This document shows, one piece after another, positions 43,259 through 52,922 of a DNA stretch of 64,000 nt; the first letter of the stretch is position 1; each line of letters begins with the position of its first letter. The stretch lies in the NCBI RefSeq assembly GCF_000266905.1, contig NC_018027.1:1612001-1676000 (forward strand), given 5' to 3'. The DNA is from Mycolicibacterium chubuense NBB4 (GTDB lineage: Bacteria > Actinomycetota > Actinomycetes > Mycobacteriales > Mycobacteriaceae). A program made the translations under genes and the position numbers. A model generated the notes under the pieces. The model worked only from the letters and a program-made list of their open reading frames with translations, was not told the DNA's origin and ran no database searches.

Positions 43259-44286
43259 CCGGCCGCTACGGAAATGCGATCAAGTTCGGCGTGTTCGGCT
43301 TGGTCATGACGCTGCTGACCGCCGCGCTGTTCGTCATCATGGGGCAGTTCCGCACCGGGTCCACCAACGGTTACTCCGCGGTGTTCACCGATGCCTCCAG
43401 CCTCAAGACCGGCGATTCGGTCCGAGTCGCGGGATTGCGCGTCGGCACGGTCGACGACGTAGCGCTGCAGCCGGACAACACGGTGGTGGTCCGGTTCGAC
43501 GCCGACCGCGACGTCGCGCTGACCACCTCCACCAAAGTCGCCATCCGCTATCTCGACCTGGTCGGCAACCGGTATCTGGAATTGCTCGACAGTCCCGGCT
43601 CCACCCGCCTGCAACCGCCGGGCTCACAGATCCCCCGGGAGCGCACCGAGCCGGCACTGGATCTCGATCTGCTGCTGGGGGGACTCAAACCCGTCATTCA
43701 GGGCCTCAACGCGCAGAACGTCAACGCCCTGACCAATTCGTTGATCCAGATCCTCCAAGGTCAGGGCGGCACGGTGGAATCACTGCTGTCGCACACGTCG
43801 TCGTTCACCCAAGCGCTTGCCGACAACGGCCAGACCGTGCAACAGCTGGTCGACAATCTGAACACCGTCATGGCGACGGTGGCCAAAGACGGTGACCGAT
43901 TCTCCGGCGCGGTGCAGCGCCTGCAACAACTGATCTCCGGACTGGCCGAGCAACGTGATCCCATCGGCGAGGCCATCACCGCGCTGGACACCGGTACCGC
44001 ATCCCTGGCCGATCTGATGACCCAGGCGCGTCCGCCGCTGTCGGGCACCGTGGACCAGCTCACCCGGATGGCGCCCCTGCTGGCCAACGACGACGCCAAG
44101 GCCCGATTGGATTTGTCGTTGCAGAAGGCGCCTGCGAACTACCGCAAACTCGTGCGACTGGGCTCCTACGGCAGCTTCATCAACCAGTACCTGTGCGGGA
44201 TGAACGTGCGCGTCACCGACCTGCAGGGACGAACCGCGTACTTCCCCTGGATCATGCAGACCACCGGCCGTTGTGGGGAGCCCTGA
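43255..44286 (+). CDS. mceB: MceB-family protein
   Basis: 343 residues starting within the mceA stop (ATGA). It has an N-terminal anchor (KFGVFGLVMTLLTAALFVIMG), an MCE domain (FTDASSLKTGDSVRVAGLRVGTVDDV) and a helical repeat region. The C-terminal two-Cys segment (NQYLCGMNVR, GRCGEP) is typical of the MceB subfamily. It is one of the six different Mce subunits expected in the transporter tunnel. Confidence 0.93.
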   Translation: MTGRYGNAIKFGVFGLVMTLLTAALFVIMGQFRTGSTNGYSAVFTDASSLKTGDSVRVAGLRVGTVDDVALQPDNTVVVRFDADRDVALTTSTKVAIRYLDLVGNRYLELLDSPGSTRLQPPGSQIPRERTEPALDLDLLLGGLKPVIQGLNAQNVNALTNSLIQILQGQGGTVESLLSHTSSFTQALADNGQTVQQLVDNLNTVMATVAKDGDRFSGAVQRLQQLISGLAEQRDPIGEAITALDTGTASLADLMTQARPPLSGTVDQLTRMAPLLANDDAKARLDLSLQKAPANYRKLVRLGSYGSFINQYLCGMNVRVTDLQGRTAYFPWIMQTTGRCGEP

Positions 44287-45368
44287 TGCTGAAGTACCGC
44301 GGATCCCAGCTCGTGCGCAGCGGGCTCATCGGCTTGATACTGATCGTGCTGGTGATCGCTGTGGGCCTGCAACCCAAAGCCCTGTGGTCGTGGGCCACGG
44401 CCATCAAGTACCGAGCTCTCTTCGCCGAAGCCGGGGGTCTCACCGCCGGCAACGACGTCAAGGTGTCGGGGGTGACCAAAGGTTCTGTCACCGACGTCGC
44501 GCTCAGTCACGGCAAGGCACTGGTGACGTTCACCCTCGACAGCAGAGTTCACCTCGGCGCCGAGACCACCGCCCACATCCGTACCGGAACCGTGCTGGGC
44601 GCACGCATGCTCACCCTGGAACCCGCCGGTGCCGGCACCTTGCACGCCGCAGACACCATCCCGCTGACCCACACGTCCTCGCCGTACACGCTGACCGACG
44701 CCGTCAGCGACTTCACCGTCAACACCGCCGGCACCGACACCGGCGCGCTGACCCAGTCACTGGACACGCTGTCGGACACCATCGACAGGATGGCGCCCCA
44801 GCTGGGCCCCACCTTCGACGGTCTGACCCAGCTGTCCCGAATCATCAACGGCCGCAACGAATCGTTGTCGAACCTGCTCAAGAGCGCCGCGGACGTGACC
44901 GGGGTCCTGGCCGAGCGCAGCCAACAGGTCAACACCTTGCTGCTCGACGCCAACACGCTCACCGACGTGCTCGACCGGCGCCGCTACGCCATCGTCAACC
45001 TACTGGCCAACACCTCGGCCCTCTCGCAGCAGTTGTCCGGCCTGGTTCACGACAACGAATCAGAACTCGCTCCGACACTGCGACAGCTGAACTCGGTGAC
45101 CGCGATGCTGGAGAAGAACCGGGACAATATCGCCAGCGCCCTGGCTGGGCTCGCCAAATATCAAGTCACGCAGGGGGAGTCGGTCAACAACGGGTTCTAC
45201 TACAACGCGTTCGTCGGCAATCTGCTGCCCTCCCAGACGCTGCAGCCGTTTCTGGACTACGCGTTCGGATTCCGGCGCGGCACCAATGCCGGTCAGCCCC
45301 CCGACAACGCCGGGCCCCGTGCGGAGTTCCCCTGGCCCCGCAACGGCATCCCCGGAGGTAGCCGATGA
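44286..45368 (+). CDS. mceC: MceC-family protein
   Basis: 360 residues; ATG 44286 shares its A with the mceB stop. It has an N-terminal anchor, an MCE domain (FAEAGGLTAGNDVKVSGVTKGSVTDV) and a long helical stretch with regular leucines (LSNLLKSAADVTGVLAERSQ). The C-terminal GYAFGFRRG-like end (DYAFGFRRGT) matches MceC proteins. It is a component of the steroid/lipid uptake complex. Confidence 0.93.
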   Translation: MLKYRGSQLVRSGLIGLILIVLVIAVGLQPKALWSWATAIKYRALFAEAGGLTAGNDVKVSGVTKGSVTDVALSHGKALVTFTLDSRVHLGAETTAHIRTGTVLGARMLTLEPAGAGTLHAADTIPLTHTSSPYTLTDAVSDFTVNTAGTDTGALTQSLDTLSDTIDRMAPQLGPTFDGLTQLSRIINGRNESLSNLLKSAADVTGVLAERSQQVNTLLLDANTLTDVLDRRRYAIVNLLANTSALSQQLSGLVHDNESELAPTLRQLNSVTAMLEKNRDNIASALAGLAKYQVTQGESVNNGFYYNAFVGNLLPSQTLQPFLDYAFGFRRGTNAGQPPDNAGPRAEFPWPRNGIPGGSR

Positions 45369-46831
45369 TCACCCGTCACCGAGCATCCATCACCCGCGTC
45401 GCGCTCATCGTGCTGATCGTCCTCGGCATGGCCGGGGCGGGGGTGCTGGTGCGACAGACCGTCTTCGGGCCGACCACGATCACCGCTGATTTCACCTCGG
45501 CCACCGCGATCTATCCCGGCGACGAAGTGCGCGTTGCCGGGGTGAGAGTCGGCACCATCACCAGTATCGAACCTGCCGGCGACCAAGCCGCACTCACTCT
45601 GGCCATCGATCACGGCGTGGCCATCCCCGCCGACGCCAAGGCGATCATCATGGCTCAGAACCTGGTCGCCGCCCGTTACGTTGCGCTCACCCCCGCTTAT
45701 GAGGACAGCGGTCCGGTGATGGCCGACGGAGCCCGAATCGGCCTCGACCGCACCGCGGTTCCGGTTGAATGGGACCAGGTCAAAGACCAGGTCATGCGGC
45801 TGGCCACCGACCTCGGACCCCTCAACGGGGCGTCAGCCACCTCGTTGAGCCGGTTCATCGACAGCGCCGCAGCAGCCATGGACGGCAACGGCGAGAAATT
45901 GCATCAAGCTCTCAGCCAACTCGCCGGCGTGGGCCGGATCCTGGCCCAAGGCAGCGGCAACATCGTCGACATCATCAAGAACCTGCAGGTATTCGTTACC
46001 GCACTGCGCGACAGCAACACTCAGATCGTCGAGTTCCAGCATCGCCTCGCCAGCGTCACCAGCGTCATCGACGGCAGCCGTACCGACCTGGACGCGGCAT
46101 TGACCAACCTGTCGACGGCCGTCGGCGACGTCCAACGCTTCATCGCCGGAACCCGCGACCAGACCGTCGAACAGGTGCAGCGCCTGACCAACGTCACCCA
46201 GAACCTCGTCGACAACAAACTCAAACTCGAGAACGTCCTGCACGTCGCGCCCAACGCCATCGCCAACGGCTACAACATCTACAACCCCGACAGCGGAACC
46301 GCCGTCGGCGCGTTCGCCATGTCGAACTTCGCCGACCCGGTGGCGGTGGTCTGCTCGGCGATCGCCGCGGTGAAGAACGCCACGGCCGCCGAAACCTCCA
46401 AGCTGTGCGCCCAATATCTCGGACCGGCATTGTCCCTGATCAACTTCAACTATCTGCCGCTTCCGTTCAACGCCTACCTGCGCAAGGCGCCCAGCCCCGA
46501 CAACCTCGTCTACACCGATCCGAACATCGCCCCCGGCGGCGCGGGCGGTCGACCGCAGCCTGTCTCTGCGCCGCCGGCGGTCTCGGCCTACACCGGCGTC
46601 GGGGACGTGCCGCCCCCCGCAGGATGGGGCACGCCCCCGGGCCCACCCGGGGCATACGCGCCCGACCGCGCAGTGCCGGCCAACCCATCTCCTGCACTGT
46701 TCCCCGGCGCGCCGATCCCGCCCGGCGTCCCCGCACCCGCCAGCGCGCCGCCGCGCTCCCTGCGCGACATGCTGCTGCCCGCCGAGGCCGCGCCGGCCCC
46801 GGCAGCACCGGCGCCTGGAGGCACGCCATGA
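45365..46831 (+). CDS. mceD: MceD-family protein with Pro-rich tail
   Basis: 488 residues, overlapping mceC by 4 nt. It has an N-terminal anchor, an MCE domain (FTSATAIYPGDEVRVAGVRVGTI), a helical domain and then about 100 residues rich in Pro and Ala (GWGTPPGPPGAYAPD), the tail usual in MceD. Tail flexibility may allow contact with the outer envelope. It is a member of the same operon. Confidence 0.93.
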   Translation: MITRHRASITRVALIVLIVLGMAGAGVLVRQTVFGPTTITADFTSATAIYPGDEVRVAGVRVGTITSIEPAGDQAALTLAIDHGVAIPADAKAIIMAQNLVAARYVALTPAYEDSGPVMADGARIGLDRTAVPVEWDQVKDQVMRLATDLGPLNGASATSLSRFIDSAAAAMDGNGEKLHQALSQLAGVGRILAQGSGNIVDIIKNLQVFVTALRDSNTQIVEFQHRLASVTSVIDGSRTDLDAALTNLSTAVGDVQRFIAGTRDQTVEQVQRLTNVTQNLVDNKLKLENVLHVAPNAIANGYNIYNPDSGTAVGAFAMSNFADPVAVVCSAIAAVKNATAAETSKLCAQYLGPALSLINFNYLPLPFNAYLRKAPSPDNLVYTDPNIAPGGAGGRPQPVSAPPAVSAYTGVGDVPPPAGWGTPPGPPGAYAPDRAVPANPSPALFPGAPIPPGVPAPASAPPRSLRDMLLPAEAAPAPAAPAPGGTP

Positions 46832-48078
46832 GCCCCCGACGATCCGTCGCCCGCCTCGCCGCGATCGGGTGCGCCTCCGTGCTGACCTTGACCGGCTGCG
46901 CGTTCAACGGCCTCAACTCGCTGCCGCTGCCGGGCACTGTGGGACGCGGATCCGACGCAACCACGTATCACCTCGAACTGGCCAACGTCGGTACCCTGGA
47001 GGCGAATTCACCGGTGATGGTCAGTGACGTCATCGTCGGCAGCGTCTCGCGAATGACCCCGCGGGACTGGCACGCCGACGTCGAGGTCTCCGTGAAGCCC
47101 GGTGTCGTCGTCCCTGCCAACGCGGTAGCAACCGTGGGCCAGACCAGCCTGCTGGGCTCCATGCACATCGCACTCGACCCGCCGCTCGGTCAACCGCCGA
47201 CCGGACGGCTCTCGCCGGGCGCGACGCTGCCGCTCAGCCACACCTCGACCTATCCGTCCACCGAACAAACCCTGTCGTCTCTGTCGGTGCTCGTCAACGG
47301 CGGCGGCCTGGGCAAGATCGGAGAACTGGTCAACGAATTCAACGCCGCGCTCGACGGCCGCCAGGACAAGATCCGCGATCTGCTCACCCGCCTCGACGAC
47401 CTCGTCGGGACGTTCGCCGACCAACGCGACGACATCAACGCCTCCATCGCGGCGCTCACCCGGCTCTCGGGCACGCTCGCCGGCCAACGCGATGTCATCA
47501 CCCAAGCGCTGCACCGCATCCCACCGGCACTGGACGTGTTGGTCAGGGAACGGCCTCGCATCACAACCGCGCTGGAGAAGTTCGGCCACTTCAGCGACAC
47601 CGCCACCACACTGATCCACGCCACCCAGGACGATCTGGTGACCAACCTGCGCAACCTCGAACCCACGGTGCGCGCCCTCGCCGACGTGGGCCCCAACCTG
47701 GCCTCAGATCTGGCGTTCGTCCCGACCTACCCGTACCCGCAGAACTTCATCGACCGCGCCATCCGCGGCGATTACCTCAACGAGTTCATCACCTTCGACT
47801 TCACCATTCCCCGGCTGAAGCGGGGGCTGTTTCTGGGCACCCGATGGGGCCAGGAAGGCGCACCACTGGTGCCCGCACCCGGAGACCCCTGGTACGCCAA
47901 CTACACCAAGGATCCGCTCAACATGCCGATCACACCCACGCCGACCGCCGTCGCGACGATGCCACCACTGATCGACCCGCCGGCAGCGCAAGCCGACGCA
48001 TCGCCGGCGGCGTCCGCGCCCGCTCCGTCATCCGGTCCGGAAAGCTCGCCTGCGACCCCGAACGCAAGAGGCAACTAG
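46828..48078 (+). CDS. mceE: MceE-family lipoprotein
   Basis: 416 residues with a signal peptide and lipobox (LTLTGC) giving a lipidated Cys near residue 24. An MCE domain (LANVGTLEANSPVMVSDVIVGSV), a helical region and a Pro/Ala/Ser-rich tail follow. MceE subunits (LprK/LprN type) are the lipid-anchored members of Mce complexes. The start overlaps the mceD stop. Confidence 0.94.
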   Translation: MSPRRSVARLAAIGCASVLTLTGCAFNGLNSLPLPGTVGRGSDATTYHLELANVGTLEANSPVMVSDVIVGSVSRMTPRDWHADVEVSVKPGVVVPANAVATVGQTSLLGSMHIALDPPLGQPPTGRLSPGATLPLSHTSTYPSTEQTLSSLSVLVNGGGLGKIGELVNEFNAALDGRQDKIRDLLTRLDDLVGTFADQRDDINASIAALTRLSGTLAGQRDVITQALHRIPPALDVLVRERPRITTALEKFGHFSDTATTLIHATQDDLVTNLRNLEPTVRALADVGPNLASDLAFVPTYPYPQNFIDRAIRGDYLNEFITFDFTIPRLKRGLFLGTRWGQEGAPLVPAPGDPWYANYTKDPLNMPITPTPTAVATMPPLIDPPAAQADASPAASAPAPSSGPESSPATPNARGN

Positions 48079-49679
48079 TGCTCACCCGCCTGGTACGCAC
48101 CCAGCTGATCCTGTTCGCGGTCGCCTCGGTGATCGGGATGACGGTGATGGTGGTGACCTACTTGCAGGCGCCCACCCTGTTGGGCGTCGGCCGCATGACG
48201 GTGACGCTGCAACTCCGGGGAACCGGTGGGCTGTACCAATTTTCAAACGTCACCTACCGTGGCGTACAGATCGGCAAGGTCACCGACGTGCGACCCACTC
48301 GCGACGGCGCCGAAGCAACGTTGTCGCTGAACACTTCACCGAAGATCCCGGCCGACCTCCACGCGGCCGTGCTGAGCGTCTCCGCGGTCGGCGAGCAATA
48401 CGTCGACTTGCAGCCCCGCCACGAAGCAGGCCCCTACCTGCGCGACGGATCGGTGATCGCCGCGGCCAACACGTCGATCCCTCAAGCCGTCGGGCCGATG
48501 CTCGACCAAGTCAGCGCGCTGATCGGCAGCATCCCCAAAGACAAGATCAATCCACTCATGGACGAAACATTCACAGCCTTCAACGGAACCGGTCCTGACA
48601 TCGGATCGCTGCTGGACTCCTCGTCGCGGCTGATCGGCGACGCCAATGCCAACGCCGATCACACCCGTGCGCTCATCGATGACAGCGCGCCTCTGCTCGA
48701 CGGCCAGGCCGAATCGACCGACGCCATCCGCACCTGGGCCCGCAGCGTCGCCGGCATCACCGGACAGCTGGCCACCAACGACCCCCAGGTTCGTACCCTG
48801 CTGTCCACCGGGCCCGGCGCGGCCGACGAGGCGTCCCGGCTGTTCAACCAGGTCAAACCCACCCTGCCTCTGCTGCTGGCGAACCTGACCAGCCTCGGTC
48901 AAGTCGGTGTCACCTACCACCCGGCCCTGGAGCAGCTCCTGGTGCTGCTGCCTCCCGTGGTCGCCTCCACGCAGTCCTATGGCGCGCCGAAGAACAACCC
49001 CACCGGCATGTCACTGGGCGACTTCACGCTCAACATCGGCGACCCGCCGGCGTGCACTGTGGGTTTCCTGCCTCCGTCGCAGTGGCGGTCACCGGAAGAC
49101 ACGAGCGACATCGACACCCCCGACGGCCTGTACTGCAAGCTCCCGCAGGACTCGCCCATCGGAGTGCGCGGCGCCCGCAACTATCCGTGCATGGGGAACC
49201 CCGGAAAGCGTGCACCGACCGTCGAGATCTGTGACAGCGACAAACCCTATGAACCCCTGGCCATGCGCCAGCACGCCCTCGGCCCCTACCCGATCGACCC
49301 CAATTTGCTTGCGCAAGGCGTTCCGCCGGACTCCCGCGTCGGCCGTGACGCGACGATCTACGGACCGCTGGAAGGCACCCCGCCCGCACCTGGTGCGCCA
49401 CCAACCCCTGGCCCGGCGGACACCGGGGCCTCATCGCCGCCTATGGCACCCGCGCCTGCCCCAGCCCCTTCGGCGCCGCAGGACGCACCGCCCTCCGGCA
49501 GTGTGCCGGCCGCGCCAAGCGCGTACAGCCCCAAGGAATCCGGCGGCCCCTCGGTGGCGGTTGCCACCTACGACCCGCGCACCGGCCGGTACGCCACCCC
49601 CGACGGCGCGGTGTATCGGCAGACCGATCTGGTTCCGCACACCGGCCAACGAAGCTGGAAAGACCTCTTTCCCAGTTGA
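48078..49679 (+). CDS. mceF: MceF-family protein with Pro-rich tail
   Basis: 533 residues; the GTG shares its G with the mceE TAG stop. It has an N-terminal anchor (LILFAVASVIGMTVMVVTYL), an MCE domain (LYQFSNVTYRGVQIGKVTDV), helices and a C-terminal domain with Cys pairs (LYCKLPQDSP, RNYPCMGNPGKRAPTVEICDS). A long Pro-rich tail ends in TGRYATPDGAVYRQTDL, a conserved MceF ending. It is the last tunnel subunit; a hairpin follows at 49719. Confidence 0.94.
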   Translation: MLTRLVRTQLILFAVASVIGMTVMVVTYLQAPTLLGVGRMTVTLQLRGTGGLYQFSNVTYRGVQIGKVTDVRPTRDGAEATLSLNTSPKIPADLHAAVLSVSAVGEQYVDLQPRHEAGPYLRDGSVIAAANTSIPQAVGPMLDQVSALIGSIPKDKINPLMDETFTAFNGTGPDIGSLLDSSSRLIGDANANADHTRALIDDSAPLLDGQAESTDAIRTWARSVAGITGQLATNDPQVRTLLSTGPGAADEASRLFNQVKPTLPLLLANLTSLGQVGVTYHPALEQLLVLLPPVVASTQSYGAPKNNPTGMSLGDFTLNIGDPPACTVGFLPPSQWRSPEDTSDIDTPDGLYCKLPQDSPIGVRGARNYPCMGNPGKRAPTVEICDSDKPYEPLAMRQHALGPYPIDPNLLAQGVPPDSRVGRDATIYGPLEGTPPAPGAPPTPGPADTGASSPPMAPAPAPAPSAPQDAPPSGSVPAAPSAYSPKESGGPSVAVATYDPRTGRYATPDGAVYRQTDLVPHTGQRSWKDLFPS

Positions 49680-49718
49680 GCGCCTGCGCGTAGAGGGGAC
49701 GCGACCGGAGCGCCGACG

Positions 49719-49747
49719 ACCGGACCGCGGGTTGCCCGCGGCCCGGT
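49719..49747. terminator. Hairpin between mceF and the convergent secreted gene
   Basis: CCGCGGG-TTG-CCCGCGG, extended by ACCGG/CCGGT on the flanks, forms a strong stem in the 88-nt gap between two converging genes. There is no U-tract on either side. It is a likely bidirectional terminator. Confidence 0.6.
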
Positions 49748-49767
49748 GCGCCGCCCTCAACGGCGGC

Positions 49768-50283
49768 TCAGCTGTTCTTAACCAATTTGAAAGGCATGGT
49801 GATGAACAGCACCTTGCTGCTTCCGCACGATCCACTCACCCCGGTCGTCGAGTCTTCACCCATCAACGTCGTCGAGGCGGGATCGGTCCCGCTGCCATCC
49901 TCGGTCGCAGGGTAGAACCGGAACACCTGCAGCCCCGGACCGGCGCTGCCGTCGGGGCACGGTTGCCACCTGTCCACCGATTTCTTGACATACCAGACCC
50001 CACTCTTCTGGTAAATCGGTGCGCTCCAACCGAAGTCGCTGCTCATCGTGCCGGTGCACTCGCCGGGATAGCTGCACGTCGTGGTGATCGACCAGGTGCT
50101 ACGGATGCTGGCCTCGTTGTGGAAGACGTCGTTGGTCTTCGCCCATTCGCCGTTGGAGGTGGCGACGTAGGTGCCGTTCAGACCCCACTGCGGGGACGCC
50201 TCGGCGACGGGGTCGGGGGCAACGACTGACGCCGCCACGCCGGCCAGCATCCCCAGCGCGACTGAGGTCTTCGACAACCGCAT
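49768..50283 (-). CDS. Small secreted protein, unknown function
   Basis: 171 residues with GAGGAG upstream of the ATG at 50283. It has a signal peptide (KTSVALGMLAGVAASVV, cleavage near AEA-SPQ) and four cysteines in the mature part (TTCSYPGEC, QPCPDG, GSCGSS). It has a lipocalin-like or beta-rich look (GTYVATSNGEWAKTND), a type common in mycobacteria. It is oriented against the mce operon and carries no island operator. Confidence 0.75.
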   Translation of the reverse strand: MRLSKTSVALGMLAGVAASVVAPDPVAEASPQWGLNGTYVATSNGEWAKTNDVFHNEASIRSTWSITTTCSYPGECTGTMSSDFGWSAPIYQKSGVWYVKKSVDRWQPCPDGSAGPGLQVFRFYPATEDGSGTDPASTTLMGEDSTTGVSGSCGSSKVLFITMPFKLVKNS

Positions 50284-50441
50284 GACCCACTCCTCAATCT
50301 CACCCCTGCGGCCGGGCAGGCACCGCTCCGGTCCAGGGCCACCTCGCGCCGCACCATACGACGCCCCCGGCCATCCGTGGGGGCTACGGCGCCTCCGACT
50401 GTCCATGGTTTGACGCCGTGTGACCGTCAACCTCCCATCCA

Positions 50442-50867
50442 GTGGGCGACGTGATGGCGCCGCCCGCAGGCGATGGCACAGTGTCGGGCGTGCAGGCACG
50501 GGTGGTCGCGACGGTAGCGCTCCTCGCCGCGGGTCTCGCCGTCCCGGTAAGAGCCGGTGCCGCCCCCGGGGAGTGCAACGACCCATCCTGCGTACCTGGG
50601 ATCATCGGCGGCGTCGTCCTCGGGGCGCCGTGCAACGACACCGTCCACTTCGTGTTCGGCACGACCTCGTGGGGGAGGCTGGTGTTCTGCGGCTCACCGC
50701 GTCGGTACGCACCGCGCTACTTCCGGTCACCGCCCCTGCAAGGCGTCCGGGCGGAGAACTCGTCGTGCGAGGGTGCGCTCAACACCGTCGCCCAGGCACC
50801 CGACGGGCTGTTCCTATCCTGCATCGCAGTGGAGGGGGCCACCCGATGGGTTCGTGGAGACGTCTGA
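50442..50867 (+). CDS. Small secreted Cys-containing protein, unknown
   Basis: Up to 141 residues. A signal peptide (ARVVATVALLAAGLAVPVRAGA) is followed by a short domain with paired cysteines (GECNDPSC, PCNDTV, VFCGS, SSCEGA, LSCIAV). The start is uncertain: GTG 50442, ATG 50454 or GTG 50481 are in frame. The family was not recognised. It is adjacent to an MmpS-like gene, in the stretch between mceF and the mce-associated genes. Confidence 0.6.
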   Translation: MGDVMAPPAGDGTVSGVQARVVATVALLAAGLAVPVRAGAAPGECNDPSCVPGIIGGVVLGAPCNDTVHFVFGTTSWGRLVFCGSPRRYAPRYFRSPPLQGVRAENSSCEGALNTVAQAPDGLFLSCIAVEGATRWVRGDV

Positions 50868-50880
50868 GGTGAGATGGCCG

Positions 50881-51309
50881 ATGTTGCTCAAGTGGTCGCG
50901 TTTAGCTGGCGCGTGCGGGACCGCGGCCGCGCTGTGCGCCGGCGTCACATCGACGGCAGGCGCCGACGAAGGGTCGCCGATGCACCGAGTGACCTACATT
51001 GTCACAGTGGATCACCCTGCCGCCCTGAACATTTACTACCGCGACGTGGATCCCCCGACGTGGGCCGACTACAGCCACAACCCTTACCAGTTCAGTCCGC
51101 GCGACGACGTCCGCCTCGAGCCCGGCACCCCGTGGGTCCACGAAGCCACGCTGGCCGACCCTGATCGATGGGCGTTGGTCACGGTGAGTGCCGTGGGGCC
51201 GGCAACCCAGACCACCAACTCTCTGCGCTGCCAGTTGATCGTCGACGGTGCAGAGGTCGATCACGCCGAGGGCCCACGCGGGGCGTTGTGCTCGATGCGG
51301 CACTGGTAG
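50881..51309 (+). CDS. Secreted MmpS-like protein
   Basis: 142 residues. It has an N-terminal signal or anchor (LAGACGTAAALCAGVTSTAGA), then a beta-sandwich-like domain (VTYIVTVDHPAALNIYYRDVD, WALVTVSAV, SLRCQLIVDGAEV, GALCSMRHW) resembling MmpS membrane-fusion proteins. An upstream GTG at 50869 is an alternative start. No MmpL partner is visible nearby. Confidence 0.65.
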   Translation: MLLKWSRLAGACGTAAALCAGVTSTAGADEGSPMHRVTYIVTVDHPAALNIYYRDVDPPTWADYSHNPYQFSPRDDVRLEPGTPWVHEATLADPDRWALVTVSAVGPATQTTNSLRCQLIVDGAEVDHAEGPRGALCSMRHW

Positions 51310-51450
51310 GGAACTCCTCGGCGAAGCGCGCTGCTCGGCATTGACCGCTGGGTGGGAACTCTCGGTGCCCCCCGCACGCAGTCCACCTAGCGTGTGGCAG
51401 CAGTCATAGTCGGGCGATCGCCCACACCAACGCATCCGGAGGTAAGGGCT

Positions 51451-52212
51451 ATGCGGCTACCGAGCCGCGTCGACAGGAAACGCGCCACCGTTCGCGAGAT
51501 CGATGCGGACGCATCAGAGCCTGCCGACGGCCGAACGCTGTTAAAACAAGCCGAAGCTGAGGCGGTCGAAGCCGAAGCGCGGGCGACGGAGGCTCGCGCC
51601 CGGGCCGACGAATTGCGCCAGAACGCGGGCCGGCATCCCGCCGATGACGGGAGCGCACCCGAGGACACCACCGATCCGCTGCCGGGCCTCGACGCCTCGA
51701 AGAGCCGACCGGCCATTCGATGGCGGCGGCCCAAGCCGGCGTCGATGGTGGCAGTCGCCGCCATGCTGGCGGGCATCTCGCTGCTGGCGGCAAGCGGATA
51801 CCTGCTGTGGGGGCACCACCTCGAGCAGCGTGAACAGCAACGCCGCGCCGCCTTCGCCGCCGCCGCGTCTCAAGCGGTCGTCACCCTGATGTCCATTGAC
51901 AGCGCCAAAGCCGAAGACAACGTCCGCCAGATACTCGACAACTCCACGGGACAGTTCCGTGACGACTTTCGGTCCGAGGCCGACGATTTCGTCAAGACCG
52001 CGCAGCAGTCGAAGGCGGCGACCAAGGCCAGCGCACAGGCGGTGGCTGTGGAATCGATGACCCCGAACTCCGCAACCGTCCTCGTCACCGCCGCCACGAC
52101 CGTCAGCAATTCCGCCGGCGCGGATCAACAGCCGCGCAACTGGCGCCTCAGCGTGGACATGGTCGACGACGGCCAACAGATGAAACTTACGAAAGTGGAG
52201 TTCGTTCCGTGA
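51451..52212 (+). CDS. Mce-associated membrane protein (Mas), first
   Basis: 253 residues from the ATG at 51451, with GGAGG upstream. A charged N-terminal region contains a coiled-coil stretch (AEAEAVEAEARATEARARADELR). One membrane segment follows (SMVAVAAMLAGISLLAASGYLLW), then an NTF2-like extracytoplasmic domain. This is the layout of the Mas/Mam proteins that stabilise Mce transporters (compare OmamA and Rv3492c-type proteins). It overlaps the second mas gene by 4 nt. Confidence 0.85.
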   Translation: MRLPSRVDRKRATVREIDADASEPADGRTLLKQAEAEAVEAEARATEARARADELRQNAGRHPADDGSAPEDTTDPLPGLDASKSRPAIRWRRPKPASMVAVAAMLAGISLLAASGYLLWGHHLEQREQQRRAAFAAAASQAVVTLMSIDSAKAEDNVRQILDNSTGQFRDDFRSEADDFVKTAQQSKAATKASAQAVAVESMTPNSATVLVTAATTVSNSAGADQQPRNWRLSVDMVDDGQQMKLTKVEFVP

Positions 52213-52805
52213 TTACCAGCCTCGACGAGGACACCTCCACCGTGACGCCCACGGCCAAGGAAGCGACCGAGACGCTTCCGGCCCCGGAAGCCGACACCGC
52301 CACGAGAACGTGGACGCGGTCGGTGGCGGCACGCTGGCGACTGCTCGCGGCCATCGCCTTCTTGGTCATCTCCCTTGCGGTTGCAGCGGCGGTCTACTAC
52401 GGACCCCATCGGGAGGACCGCGAGACGGCCGCTGCAACCGGGCAGGCGCTCGCTGCCGCGCAGCAGGGCGCCGTAGCGCTGCTGTCCTACGCGCCCGACA
52501 GCCTGGACCGAGACCTCACCAACGCGCGGTCCCACCTCACCGGCGATTTCCTCACCTATTACAGCCAGTTCGCCGAGCAGATCCTGACACCCGCGGCCAA
52601 GCAGAAGGACGTTCACGCCACCGCGACGGTGGTGCGCGCCGCCGTCATCGACGTCCGCCCCGATACCGCGCGGGTCCTTCTCTTCATCAATCAGACGACA
52701 ACCAGCCGCGACAATCCGACATCCGCCCAGGCGGCGAGCAGCGTCAAGGTCGGACTCACCAAGGTCGACGGCACCTGGCGCATCTCTTCGTTCGATCCGG
52801 CCTGA
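52209..52805 (+). CDS. Mce-associated membrane protein (Mas), second
   Basis: 198 residues from GTG 52209. It has an acidic N-terminal tail, one membrane segment (LLAAIAFLVISLAVAAAVYY) and an NTF2-like domain (LLSYAPDSLDRDLTNARSHLTGDFLTYY, KVDGTWRISSFDP). It is paired with the preceding mas gene and probably forms part of the Mce complex. Confidence 0.85.
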   Translation: MITSLDEDTSTVTPTAKEATETLPAPEADTATRTWTRSVAARWRLLAAIAFLVISLAVAAAVYYGPHREDRETAAATGQALAAAQQGAVALLSYAPDSLDRDLTNARSHLTGDFLTYYSQFAEQILTPAAKQKDVHATATVVRAAVIDVRPDTARVLLFINQTTTSRDNPTSAQAASSVKVGLTKVDGTWRISSFDPA

Positions 52806-52836
52806 CGCCAGTCATATGACATGTGATCCGCTCAAC

Positions 52837-52851
52837 TCCCGATGAGCGGAA
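52837..52851. promoter_or_regulatory. Palindromic operator upstream of the crotonase gene
   Basis: TCCCGATGAGCGGAA, a full consensus match (core 52839-52849). CACCCT at 52883-52888 would start transcription near 52895, 51 bp from the centre (52844). Confidence 0.65.
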
Positions 52852-52922
52852 GCCCTTTCTGCCGCAGAGTCTTCGTGCCACGCACCCTGGACCGAAGACG
52901 AATAGCGGACGAAGGGGCACCT

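Noticed and set aside
52811..52820. GTCATATGAC palindrome after the second mas gene
   Set aside because: Short, single copy, no second half-site or promoter geometry; no support as an operator.
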